Source of the DNA: JAJTFA01 sp051715425
GTDB taxonomy: Bacteria; Bacteroidota; Bacteroidia; UKL13-3
Length of the DNA: 64,000 nucleotides
Direction of reading: 5' to 3'
Assembly (NCBI GenBank): GCA_051715425.1
Contig: JBPXJS010000008.1
Span: 310,001-374,000 of the forward strand
The notes under the pieces were generated by a model that was not told the DNA's origin, ran no database searches, and was given only the letters and a program-made list of their open reading frames with translations. The position numbers and the translations under genes are program-made. Below are positions 8,365-17,788 of this stretch, one piece after another; within the stretch, counting starts at the first letter, position 1, and each line of letters opens with the position of its first letter.

Positions 8365-9156
8365 TTAATCCAAAAGCCCCAATCTGGAAGCAAAAGACAA
8401 TGCTTCGAATGAATTATTGGCACCCAGTTTTTCTAAAAATTTTTGCCTGTGGGTATTCACCGTATGTACGCTGATATAAAGCCGGTCGGAAATTTCCTTA
8501 CTAAGCAACCCTTCTTTCACCAGCTTCAGAATTTCCAATTCTCTTTTTGTTAACTCTATTTCCGCTTTTTGAACAGCTTCAAAAGGAATAAAATTACCTG
8601 TGCGAAAATTTAACAACTGGCTTTTCACCTGGTCGTTCTCCTCCTGATTTGGAGATACATCAACAATTCCCATCATGAGCCAGATCTGTCCCTTTTTATC
8701 CAATTCCAATATTTGATATTGCTCAATAAGTCTCACATATTTGTTTTGTGCATTGAGCATCCGGTACTCATTGATAAGCTTGTAGTTTAGTTTTTCATGA
8801 ACAGGAAAAACCTGGAACATCTTTAATGTTGAAACTCCATTTAGCGATAAGGTCAATTTATCTTCCGGGTGAATTTTACTTTCAAAAAACTGATAACTGG
8901 TTGCGGCATAGTCAGCAGGACTATATCCGAGGAGCTTGCCGAAGTTTGCCGAGTAAAAAAGAATTTCTCTTTTATTGATATCGAAAATATTTACCCCGGA
9001 GTTGCCAATTTCTGATAAAGTTTGCAGCGCTGCAATATGTTTGGGTACTAATGAATAGTCCAGGTCGTTTTCATCAAATGTATACTGCATTAAAAACCTG
9101 AAAAAAATCTCCTGAATACTGTTGTCGGATATGGTTGTTGTACTTTCTTTATTCAT
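8365..9156 (-). CDS. LuxR-type transcriptional regulator with PAS domain
   Basis: A 263-residue cytoplasmic protein. Residues about 45-165 form a PAS fold (NIFDINKREILFYSANFGKLLGYSP, then YKLINEYRMLNAQNKYVRLI), which may sense a ligand or redox state. Residues about 198-263 are the LuxR/GerE helix-turn-helix: LTKRELEILKLVKEGLLSKE, then ISDRLYISVHTVNTHRQKFL. There is no receiver domain. The gene points at the TonB receptor and ends 73 bp before its start, with a palindrome in the gap, so local control of the receptor is a reasonable guess but is not shown. Similar PAS-HTH proteins are widespread in Bacteroidota. Confidence 0.85.
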   Translation of the reverse strand: MNKESTTTISDNSIQEIFFRFLMQYTFDENDLDYSLVPKHIAALQTLSEIGNSGVNIFDINKREILFYSANFGKLLGYSPADYAATSYQFFESKIHPEDKLTLSLNGVSTLKMFQVFPVHEKLNYKLINEYRMLNAQNKYVRLIEQYQILELDKKGQIWLMMGIVDVSPNQEENDQVKSQLLNFRTGNFIPFEAVQKAEIELTKRELEILKLVKEGLLSKEISDRLYISVHTVNTHRQKFLEKLGANNSFEALSFASRLGLLD

Positions 9157-9628
9157 GATATGGCATTAAAGATAAACTTAATTTATGGTGATTGCATGTT
9201 ACCATCTGGACCGTACTTATTTTTAAATAGAAACTACTCATTTATACTCCGGCAATTATACCTGCAACCATAAATAAGGTTTTTGCTGGTAAAAAAGCAT
9301 TTGCAGCATATATCTCAAATCTTTATGGCTATACATGCAGTCATTTGGCGGTTACCGTTTTAAAGCGTAGCAAAGAAACAATTTAGTTAAATGAGTAAGA
9401 AAATTAAGCAGATGGCAATAACCGTGAAAGGTGTAAATAGCACAGTGAACAAGCACATTTTTATTTAACTGGCAATTAGGTATTTAAAAAACGAATAAAA
9501 TATTCCAAATATTCAACTCATATAACCACTACTTATTTTTATTGCCTTTATCCGCTACTCGTTTAATAAAACCACTGAACATCATATTTACAGGAAAAGA
9601 AAATTAAACAGCCGGAACTTTGTAACCG
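9157..9628. other. 472-bp intergenic region without a recognisable gene
   Basis: AT-rich spacer between the divergent PAS-LuxR gene and the giant adhesin gene. I see no ORF, RNA fold or strong repeat. GAACTTTG at 9613-9620 resembles a -7 box but lacks the leading TA; it ends 8 bp before the adhesin ATG. Confidence 0.5.
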
Positions 9629-12600
9629 ATGAAATCTGTCCGGCTTTTACTTGTTTTCCTCCTGAGCTACCTTGTTCATTTTTCAGTAGAGGCTCAAACC
9701 ACCTATTATTACGATGGATCGGGAAGTTTAAGCAGCACATCAAATTGGGGAACAAACACCAACGGAAGCGGTTCCAACCCCGGCAACTTCTCCTCGAACA
9801 ATCAAATATTTGAAATTAGAAATACCACAGCAGTTACTTTAAGTGGCAACTGGACAGTAAGCGGAACCGGTTCGAAAGTGGTTTTAGGAAATGCCTCTGT
9901 AACAGCCATTACCCTTACACACTCGGGAGGAGATTTTAACGGAACACTCGACATTAATGCGGCCAGCAGCGGCAGCAATACCTATCTCGGGCAAACTACC
10001 AATGCCAATACACCAACTTTAGGAACATTAAACAGCGGATCAACTGTAAGATATGACAGAAACGGAACACAAACCGTACAGGCTGTTACCTACGGAAATT
10101 TATACATTTCAAACGCTGGAGGAACCAAAACAGCCGGTGGAACAGTAACGGTAAACGGAACACTTACCATTGATGCCAGTTGTACATTTAATATGTCAAC
10201 CAATTTATTAAGTGGCAACCCAACATCAACCAGTGGAACAGGAACATTGCAAACACAGAACACGGCCAACCCAGCTATTCCTTCAGGAGAATCATGGACA
10301 TTTACGGTAGAGTATAATGGAGCTGCACAAACCATGGAAGCAGGAACCTATGCAAACCTTACCTGTAGTGGTTCAGGAGATAAAACGGGTGAAGCCATTA
10401 CTGTAAACGGTATATTAACCATCAATGCCGGACGTATCTTAAATATGGGTACGAATGCGTTGAGTGGAAATCCTACATCTACCAGCGGAACAGGCACGCT
10501 TCAAACACAAAACACCAGCAACCCGGCAATACCAAACGGTGAAACCTGGGCTTTTACTGTTGAGTATAATGGTGGAGCACAAACCGTAGAAGCAGGAACT
10601 TACAGCACTGCGCTAACAATAAGCGGAAGTGGTGATAAAACCGGGGAAGCCATCACTGTAAATGGGGTGCTTACCATAAATGCAGGCCGAATACTTGACA
10701 TGGGAACCAATGCCTTAAGTGGTAACCCTACATCTACCAGCGGCACCGGAACATTGCAAACACAAAATACCTCTAATCCTGCTATACCAACAGGCGAAAC
10801 CTGGACTTTCACTGTTGAATACAATGGTGGCACCCAAACGGTAGAAGCAGGTACTTACAGCGCTGCTTTAACCATTAGCGGAAGCGGAGATAAAACAGGA
10901 GAAGCCATTACAGTTAATGGTGTGTTAACGATCAATGCGGGCCGTATTCTGAATATGGGAACAAATGAACTAAGCGGCAATCCCACATCTACCAGCGGTA
11001 CCGGAACCCTGCGCACCCAGAATTTAGGAACACCTGTTCCGGCAGGCGAAACCTGGACATTTGCCATAGAATATAATTCTGCATCTGCTCAAAACATCAG
11101 TTCCGGAAATTATACCGATTTAAATGGAACAGGAGGAAACAGGGTATTGCCTAATGGACTAACCGTGGCAGTATCGGGAACTTATACACCCGGATCGGGT
11201 ACATACACCGTTACCGGAAACACGTTTGATTTTAACGGTAATACACAGAATATTCCTGCTGCCACCTTTAACAACCTAACCATTAGCGGGGCAGGTGATA
11301 AAACCGCTACAGGTACCATTACTGTTAATGCAATATTAACCATCAATGCGGGCCGTATACTTAATATGGGAACCAATTTATTAAGCGGAAACCCAACATC
11401 AACAAGCGGCACAGGAACCCTACAAACGCAAAACACATCCAATCCAGCTATACCTACAGGAGAAACATGGGCATTTACCGTAGAGTATAATGGCGGAGCA
11501 CAAACTGTAGAAGCAGGTACATACAGTACAGCTTTAACCGTTAGCGGAAGCGGAGATAAAACATCCGATGCTATTACTGTAAACGGTATATTAACCATAA
11601 ATTCAGGGCGAATTCTGAATATGGGGACCAATGCCTTAAGCGGTAATCCCACATCAACAAGTGGCACGGGTACCCTTCAAACGCAAAACACAGGAAACCC
11701 CGCTATTCCAAGTGGAGAAACATGGGCATTTACAGTTGAATACAATGGAGGCGCCCAAACTGTGGAAGCCGGAACTTATAGCACGGCACTCACAATAAGC
11801 GGAAGTGGCGATAAAACCGGGGAAGCTATTACGGTAAATGGTGCACTTACCATTAACTCTGGACGGATTTTGAGTATGGGAACCAATTTACTGAGTGGTA
11901 ACCCAACTTCTACCAGCGGAACAGGCACCCTGCAAACACAAAACACGGCAAACCCTGCCATTCCTACAGGAGAAACCTGGACGTTTACGGTTGAATACAA
12001 CGGGATAGCGCAAACAGTTGAGGCCGGCACTTATGCCAACCTAACCTGCAGCGGAACCGGAGATAAAACAGGCGAAGCTATTACTGTAAACGGTATATTA
12101 ACCATAAATTCAGGCCGTATTCTGAATATGGGAACCAATCAGCTTTCAGGCACACCTTCATCAACCAGCGGAACAGGAACCCTGCGTACGCAAAATGTAG
12201 GTGCCACTCCTATCCCTTCAGGTGTTACCTGGGCATTTACCGTAAATTACGATAGCGGATCACCACAAACCATAGTAGCTGGAAATTATACCACCTTAAA
12301 CGGAACAGGTGGTAACCGCACCCTGGCAGCAAGCGGCACCATTGGCATCTCTTCTACATTTACTCCCGGTGCCGGAACCTACACGGTAACCGGAAGCACG
12401 GTAGATTTTAATGGAACCGGAGCACAATCGGTTCCTGCATTTAACTTTAATAACCTTACCCTGAGTAATGCCCGCACAACCAACAGCATTACATTAATAA
12501 ACGCAGGCACTGTTGGTATAGCCGGAACTTTTAATCCTTCTGCTACCTTTACTTCAGGCAATTATATAGTAACCAATAATACCATTAATTTTAACGGAAC

Positions 12601-15600
12601 GGTTTCACAAACCATACCTGCATTTACCTATAACAACCTTACCTCATCATCCACAGGAGGCAGGGTATTTAGCAGCACAGGTGTGATACAAATTGCTTCA
12701 ACCTTTACGACCGGAACCAATTTGTATACCATTGGAACCAGCACCGTAAGATTTGTAACTGCTTCCACAACACTGCCGGTACCACCGGTTTCAAGCGGAG
12801 CCAATTATTTTAATGTGGAAATAAGCAGTGGTACAAGAACAATGGCAGCTACTCTAATTATTGGCGGTGACCTGTCGGTTAATGGTGGTAATCTTACCAT
12901 CAATAACAACAGCAGCAACGAATTGACTGTTAATGGCAATATGGTGCTTACTTCTGGTGGAGTTGATTGCAATCCCGGAACCACAGGTGCTACCAATATT
13001 AACCTCAAAGGAAACTTCTCCAATACCGGTTGTGTTTTTCAGAACAGCGGAACAGCCCCTAACGGTACGGTAAAATTTAACGGTAGCGGTACAGTAGGTT
13101 CACCACAAACCTATTCCAATACCACTGCAACAAATGTAATATGGATAAACTTTAGTGCGGAAAGTGGTACTGTAATGCAGTTAAACTCCAATATGTCGCT
13201 TGAGAGAGAGACGAATGCATTTGCCGGAAAACTATATATCCAAAATGGAGGTACCGTAAATATGCAAACCTTTACGGTTGTAGCTTCCGATCAGGATGCC
13301 AGTGCGGGTGTGGATTCCATCTATATTTTTTCCGGAGGCACCTTAATTACCTCCAATGCCACAGGCGTTTCAGGAAGCTTTAATGATGTAAATACCCTAT
13401 TTTCCATTAGCAGCGGAGCTAATTTTGAATTCAGGGGAGCGGCTACCGGCACATTTACCACTACCCCTTCAGCCAATACAGTAAATAGCTTTACCGTAAA
13501 CAATGCTTCAGGTGTGAGCCTGAGTCAGGCATTTACGGTTAACGGTGCCTTAGCTTTTACCACAGGAAGCCTTACAGTTGGTACCAACCTGCTTACCATC
13601 AACGGCACCTTGAGCGGCACAACCAGTTTTACCGGTTCGGCCACCTCCACCATTACCATTACCGGAACAGGCGCTATTGGTTCCGATCTGAATATGAACC
13701 AGGCCAGTTCGGCCACACGCACCCTAAATGAATTAACCATTAACCGCACATCAGCAACCGTTACACTTGGCAATACCCTCGAACTAATTGGTACACTTAC
13801 GCTTGATAATGGCACACTGGCAAGTGCAGGAAATCTAAGATTAATTTCGAATGCAAGCGGAACAGCACGCATTGCAACTATTGCAGGCACAGGTGCAATC
13901 ACCGGCAATGTAGTGGCAGAACGATTTATTCCTTCCACAGCACGCAGGTGGCGTTTTCTTTCTTCTAATATCACCAACGGTACATTGGAAGACTGGAGAG
14001 GCGATATGTATATCACAGGAGCAGGAACAGGCAATACCGTTGGCACATTAAACAGCAATGGTTTTGATGCCACTCAATCAAATGCGGCAAGTGTATTTTA
14101 TTATGATGAGACAACCTCAGGATCCACCAATACCGGCTGGACCGCTCAAACAAATAATACGGCATCACTTACCAATGTGCCGCTTGTAGTTGGAAGGGGC
14201 TACCGGATATTTGTTCGTGGCGATAGAAGCTCCCTGAGCAGACTAGATGAAACTGATCCTTCGCAGAATGCGGTAACACTGAACTTAACCGGTCCTGTTA
14301 ATACCGGAACAATAGCCATGCCTGTATCCTTTACCAATACAGGAAACAGCAGTGCAGATGGATGGAATCTGTTGGGCAATCCCTACCCAAGCCAGTACGA
14401 CTGGAACGCATTTTACGATGCTGGCAACAGTGGCGATGACGGAACAAATTATACCAACCTCTCTCCTACTATTTTTATTTATGATGCCACCGCTGGTTCA
14501 TACAAAAGTTATAATGCCCTTACCAACTCAGGCACCATTAGCAATGGAATTATTGCACAGGGGCACAGCTTTTTTGTAAAATCTACCGGTGTTGGAACAG
14601 CAATGAACTTTACAGAACAATTTAAAGCAAGTGGCGCGCCAACACAAATGTTCAAAAGCAGTGCGCTTGATGAAATGTTTATCCGCATGCAATCTGATAC
14701 CAGTACCTATGATGATTTGATTATAAAACTTGGTATGACGGGAACCTCGGTGCTGCATGATTTGTATGATATAGTGAAGCTGAATAATGGTACAAACGAT
14801 ATAGCTGCGTACGGTGCTGACAGTATAATGCATACCCTGCATGCCAGACCACTTTCAGGCAACAGCAATGATACCATCCTGTTAAATGTAACCGGTGCAA
14901 ATGGTTTAAAGAAACTTACATTCAGGCAGGTTCCTTCGTTACCCGGAAAATATTTTTATCTGGTTGACCGCTTTCTGAATACGGTTACGGCCATCAATTC
15001 ACATTCCGAATACGTGTGGACACTTCAGAACAGCAACGCACTTTCTTTTGGAAAAAACAGGTTTAGTATCATTATTTCTTCTTCAGCTACGTTGCCTGTT
15101 TCTCTCCCATCCTTCACTGTTTCTTTAACCGAAGAAAAAAACGCCTTGCTTAAATGGCAAACAAGCTCCGAAATTAACTTCTCTCATACAGAGATAGAAC
15201 GCAGTACCAATGGTTCTGTATTTGAACATATTGAAACCATCAAGGCGAATGGCGGATCGGGCACCAACCATTATACTGCTACAGACCTTCTCTCCTTATT
15301 AAAACCACAATTATCCAACACCTATTACTACAGGCTAAAACTGGTTGATATGGACGGCTCATTTGTGTATTCCCCAACACGTATCATTAGTTTAGATCAC
15401 ACAGATGCATCGGCATTACCTCAGTTAACGGTTTCACCCAACCCGGCTTCTGATTATGTTTCCCTGAATCTTTCGGGATATGAAAGTAAACCACTGGAGG
15501 TTTCTGTTTATCACCCAACTGGTATTTTGGTAAATACATATTCTATAAGCCTTGATACTGAAGAAATAGTGATTGAAACAGAAACACTGCATGCAGGATT

Positions 15601-15664
15601 ATACCTGATTGAGGTGAAGCTTGCCAACGGGCAGGAAATTTCAGCCAGATTCATCAAAGATTGA
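9629..15664 (+). CDS. Giant repeat-rich T9SS type A surface protein (adhesin-like)
   Basis: A 2011-residue secreted protein. The signal peptide is MKSVRLLLVFLLSYLVHFSVEAQ. From about residue 190 to 870 it carries eight units of 84-85 residues, each with LSGNPTSTSGTGTLQTQN, then an IP.GETW.FTVEYNG segment, then SGSGDKTGEAITVNG and a LTIN.GRILNMGTN segment. More divergent Thr/Asn/Gly-rich beta-strand repeats follow to about residue 1400. This composition predicts a long beta-helix or fibrous stalk outside the cell. A non-repetitive region with NLLGNPYPSQYDWNAFYD (about 1580) and a fibronectin-like segment (LLKWQTSSEINFSHTEIERS) precede the type A sorting domain (LTVSPNPASDYVSL ... LHAGLYLIEV) at the end. 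The likely role is attachment or surface layering; the ligand is unknown. It appears monocistronic. Confidence 0.85.
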   Translation: MKSVRLLLVFLLSYLVHFSVEAQTTYYYDGSGSLSSTSNWGTNTNGSGSNPGNFSSNNQIFEIRNTTAVTLSGNWTVSGTGSKVVLGNASVTAITLTHSGGDFNGTLDINAASSGSNTYLGQTTNANTPTLGTLNSGSTVRYDRNGTQTVQAVTYGNLYISNAGGTKTAGGTVTVNGTLTIDASCTFNMSTNLLSGNPTSTSGTGTLQTQNTANPAIPSGESWTFTVEYNGAAQTMEAGTYANLTCSGSGDKTGEAITVNGILTINAGRILNMGTNALSGNPTSTSGTGTLQTQNTSNPAIPNGETWAFTVEYNGGAQTVEAGTYSTALTISGSGDKTGEAITVNGVLTINAGRILDMGTNALSGNPTSTSGTGTLQTQNTSNPAIPTGETWTFTVEYNGGTQTVEAGTYSAALTISGSGDKTGEAITVNGVLTINAGRILNMGTNELSGNPTSTSGTGTLRTQNLGTPVPAGETWTFAIEYNSASAQNISSGNYTDLNGTGGNRVLPNGLTVAVSGTYTPGSGTYTVTGNTFDFNGNTQNIPAATFNNLTISGAGDKTATGTITVNAILTINAGRILNMGTNLLSGNPTSTSGTGTLQTQNTSNPAIPTGETWAFTVEYNGGAQTVEAGTYSTALTVSGSGDKTSDAITVNGILTINSGRILNMGTNALSGNPTSTSGTGTLQTQNTGNPAIPSGETWAFTVEYNGGAQTVEAGTYSTALTISGSGDKTGEAITVNGALTINSGRILSMGTNLLSGNPTSTSGTGTLQTQNTANPAIPTGETWTFTVEYNGIAQTVEAGTYANLTCSGTGDKTGEAITVNGILTINSGRILNMGTNQLSGTPSSTSGTGTLRTQNVGATPIPSGVTWAFTVNYDSGSPQTIVAGNYTTLNGTGGNRTLAASGTIGISSTFTPGAGTYTVTGSTVDFNGTGAQSVPAFNFNNLTLSNARTTNSITLINAGTVGIAGTFNPSATFTSGNYIVTNNTINFNGTVSQTIPAFTYNNLTSSSTGGRVFSSTGVIQIASTFTTGTNLYTIGTSTVRFVTASTTLPVPPVSSGANYFNVEISSGTRTMAATLIIGGDLSVNGGNLTINNNSSNELTVNGNMVLTSGGVDCNPGTTGATNINLKGNFSNTGCVFQNSGTAPNGTVKFNGSGTVGSPQTYSNTTATNVIWINFSAESGTVMQLNSNMSLERETNAFAGKLYIQNGGTVNMQTFTVVASDQDASAGVDSIYIFSGGTLITSNATGVSGSFNDVNTLFSISSGANFEFRGAATGTFTTTPSANTVNSFTVNNASGVSLSQAFTVNGALAFTTGSLTVGTNLLTINGTLSGTTSFTGSATSTITITGTGAIGSDLNMNQASSATRTLNELTINRTSATVTLGNTLELIGTLTLDNGTLASAGNLRLISNASGTARIATIAGTGAITGNVVAERFIPSTARRWRFLSSNITNGTLEDWRGDMYITGAGTGNTVGTLNSNGFDATQSNAASVFYYDETTSGSTNTGWTAQTNNTASLTNVPLVVGRGYRIFVRGDRSSLSRLDETDPSQNAVTLNLTGPVNTGTIAMPVSFTNTGNSSADGWNLLGNPYPSQYDWNAFYDAGNSGDDGTNYTNLSPTIFIYDATAGSYKSYNALTNSGTISNGIIAQGHSFFVKSTGVGTAMNFTEQFKASGAPTQMFKSSALDEMFIRMQSDTSTYDDLIIKLGMTGTSVLHDLYDIVKLNNGTNDIAAYGADSIMHTLHARPLSGNSNDTILLNVTGANGLKKLTFRQVPSLPGKYFYLVDRFLNTVTAINSHSEYVWTLQNSNALSFGKNRFSIIISSSATLPVSLPSFTVSLTEEKNALLKWQTSSEINFSHTEIERSTNGSVFEHIETIKANGGSGTNHYTATDLLSLLKPQLSNTYYYRLKLVDMDGSFVYSPTRIISLDHTDASALPQLTVSPNPASDYVSLNLSGYESKPLEVSVYHPTGILVNTYSISLDTEEIVIETETLHAGLYLIEVKLANGQEISARFIKD
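10208..12400 (+). repeat. Coding tandem repeats of 252-255 bp arranged as a duplicated four-unit block
   Basis: The LSGNPTSTSG motif recurs at about 10208, 10460, 10715, 10970, 11381, 11636, 11891 and 12143. Spacings are 252, 255, 255, 411, 255, 255 and 252 bp, a symmetric pattern. The fourth and eighth units both switch to LRTQN and are followed by a GNYT.LNGTGGNR segment. So units 1-4 and 5-8 are copies of one block of about 1175 bp. At DNA level the copies differ mostly at third codon positions. Confidence 0.85.
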
Positions 15665-15788
15665 TTGCGTTTTAAACTTCATTTTACTTAGTTTCAGTTC
15701 TCTGAGACATCATCTGTGAGCCGTGGTAATATTTGCCCGATTTTTATAGGCCGGATTTTATTGTTTTGTATTACTTTTAACCCCCCAA

Positions 15789-17720
15789 ATGATTCCCCGG
15801 AGTAAAATAGATGAGATTGTTGATGCCTCGCGTATTGAAGATGTGATTGGCGAGTATGTGTCCTTAAAAAAAAGGGGAGCCAGTTTATTGGGACTTTGCC
15901 CGTTTCATCAGGAAAAAACACCTTCCTTTAATGTATCGGCAGCAAAGGGAATTTACAAGTGTTTTGGCTGCGGCAAGGCTGGAAATGTAGTAAACTTTGT
16001 AATGGAATACGAGCACCTGGATTATGTGGCTGCTCTTAAATTTCTTGCAGAAAAATACTCGATAGAATGGCCTGAGCAGCAGGTAACCAACGAAGAAGTA
16101 GCAGAAGAAAAACGGAAACAGCGCGAAAAAGAAAGCCTGCAGATTATAAACAACTTTGCAGAGCAATATTTTGCCGATATACTGGAGCATGATGAGGAAG
16201 GAACAGCTATTGGCCTCTCCTACTTTGAAGAAAGGGGATTTCGCCCGGAAACCATTAAGAAGTTTAAGCTGGGATATGCCAAAGATGGCTGGGACCACCT
16301 TACCAATAAAGCCATACAAAGCGGGTATAATCAGGATTTACTGCTTACTGCCGGTTTAGCCAAACAAAGTGAGCAGGGAAAAATATACGATGCTTACCGC
16401 GGACGGGTGATGTTTACTATACATGGCTTAAACGGAAAGCCCATTGCTTTTGCCGGGCGTTTTCTGAAATCCGACCCCAAAAGCCCCAAGTATGTAAACT
16501 CACCAGAAACTGCCCTGTACCATAAAAGCAATGAACTTTATGGATTATACTTTGCACGCACAGCAATAAGCAAATCAGGTTATGTTTACCTGGTAGAGGG
16601 TTATACTGATGTGATTCAGATGCATCAGGCCGGGGTTGAAAATGTAGTGGCATCATCCGGAACTTCCTTAACAGAAAATCAGATCAGGTTATTAAAGCGG
16701 TTTACAGACAATGTTTGCGTATTGTATGACGGAGACGCTGCAGGTATTAAGGCATCGTTGCGGGGAATAGATATGTTGCTGGAAGCAGGGCTAAATGTAA
16801 AAGTGCTGTTGTTTCCGGATGGAGAAGATCCCGACAGCTATTGCAAAAAAATGGGCCCTGTGGATTTTCAGACTTTTCTGGATGCCAACAAGCAGGATTT
16901 TATTCATTTTAAAACCCAACTTCTTTCTGCAGATGCCGGCAATGATCCCATTAAAAAAGCAGAGCTGGTAAAAGAGATTGTGCAAAGCATTTCTAAAGTT
17001 CCTGATGCCTTTAAACGGTCGAATTTTATTAAGGAAACCTCGCTGATGCTAAAGGTGGAAGAGCAACTGCTGATTTCGGAAACAAACCGGTTACTACGCA
17101 ACAAACTTTCGCAGCAGGCAAAAACCACCATCAATACCCCGGAAGACGAGCCTAAAAATTATGAAGAAGAGATCAGGGCATTACTGGATATTCAGGTAAA
17201 TGACCATCAGGAAAAAGATATTGTTCGTATTCTCCTCTTATTTGCCAACCTGCCTTATGAAGGGCATAAAAATGTAGCACATTATATCCTTGCTGAAATA
17301 GCCCACGAAGAAATAGAAATAGAGAATCCGGTGATATTGGAAATCTTAAATGAAATCCATACCCTGCTGGAAGCCGATGAGATTGATATTCAAAGGCTGG
17401 TTAACCATATCAACCCATCTATCAGCCGTTTTATTGCCGAAATGCTTTCGATACAATACGAAATAAGTCCCAACTGGGAGCATAAGTACGATATTATTAT
17501 AGAAAAACTGGAGGATAAATACCTGGAGGATATCGCATCGGCCATGAACCGGCTAAAACTAAAGAACACAGAAAAACTGATTAAACTAAACAAAGAGGAA
17601 ATCCTTAAGGCCCAGCAGGAGTCTAATGAGGATCTGGTTACCGAATACCTCAAAGTGCACCAACACCTGATGGAGCAGAAAATACAACTATCCACCAAAC
17701 CCGGAACCGTCATCTCTTAA
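15789..17720 (+). CDS. dnaG: DNA primase
   Basis: A 643-residue primase that makes RNA primers for DNA replication with the replicative helicase. The CHC2 zinc finger is at the N-terminus, with ligands C37, H40, C58 and C61 (CPFHQEKTPSF ... CFGCGKAGN). The primase core follows. The Toprim domain starts near residue 270: VYLVEGYTDVIQMHQAG holds the metal-binding glutamate and VCVLYDGDAAGIKAS the DxD-like pair. The C-terminal about 200 residues are the helicase-interaction region, acidic and helical. Length is normal for the family. It stands alone on the plus strand, 125 bp after the adhesin gene. Confidence 0.95.
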   Translation: MIPRSKIDEIVDASRIEDVIGEYVSLKKRGASLLGLCPFHQEKTPSFNVSAAKGIYKCFGCGKAGNVVNFVMEYEHLDYVAALKFLAEKYSIEWPEQQVTNEEVAEEKRKQREKESLQIINNFAEQYFADILEHDEEGTAIGLSYFEERGFRPETIKKFKLGYAKDGWDHLTNKAIQSGYNQDLLLTAGLAKQSEQGKIYDAYRGRVMFTIHGLNGKPIAFAGRFLKSDPKSPKYVNSPETALYHKSNELYGLYFARTAISKSGYVYLVEGYTDVIQMHQAGVENVVASSGTSLTENQIRLLKRFTDNVCVLYDGDAAGIKASLRGIDMLLEAGLNVKVLLFPDGEDPDSYCKKMGPVDFQTFLDANKQDFIHFKTQLLSADAGNDPIKKAELVKEIVQSISKVPDAFKRSNFIKETSLMLKVEEQLLISETNRLLRNKLSQQAKTTINTPEDEPKNYEEEIRALLDIQVNDHQEKDIVRILLLFANLPYEGHKNVAHYILAEIAHEEIEIENPVILEILNEIHTLLEADEIDIQRLVNHINPSISRFIAEMLSIQYEISPNWEHKYDIIIEKLEDKYLEDIASAMNRLKLKNTEKLIKLNKEEILKAQQESNEDLVTEYLKVHQHLMEQKIQLSTKPGTVIS

Positions 17721-17738
17721 GAATATTTTAAATATTCT
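17720..17738. repeat. AT-rich inverted repeat after dnaG
   Basis: AGAATATTT and AAATATTCT form a 9-bp inverted repeat around a single base, starting at the last base of the dnaG stop codon. No T-run follows, so it is at best a weak terminator. Confidence 0.35.
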
Positions 17739-17765
17739 GTTATCTGAATATTTGCAACCTTAGCT

Positions 17766-17773
17766 TAGCTTTG
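17766..17773 (+). promoter_or_regulatory. Candidate -7 box (TAGCTTTG) for the PKD protein gene
   Basis: TAGCTTTG fits TAnnTTTG exactly and ends 15 bp before the TTG start at 17789, implying a leader of about 10 nt. It supports use of the TTG. Confidence 0.5.
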
Positions 17774-17788
17774 CGCGTCCTCAAATAA

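Noticed and set aside
10208..12400. Regular repeats as a possible CRISPR array
   Set aside because: The units are 252-255 bp, in frame and protein-coding with conserved residues. No short repeat with unique spacers is present anywhere in the window.
10090..14073. Long minus-strand reading frames across the adhesin gene
   Set aside because: They are antisense shadows of the Thr/Gly-rich repeats: valine/proline-rich, periodic in step with the sense repeats, and without any family resemblance.
15700..15780. A dnaG promoter
   Set aside because: TAATATTTG has an extra base and TTACTTTTA lacks the final G, so no -7 box can be called with confidence.
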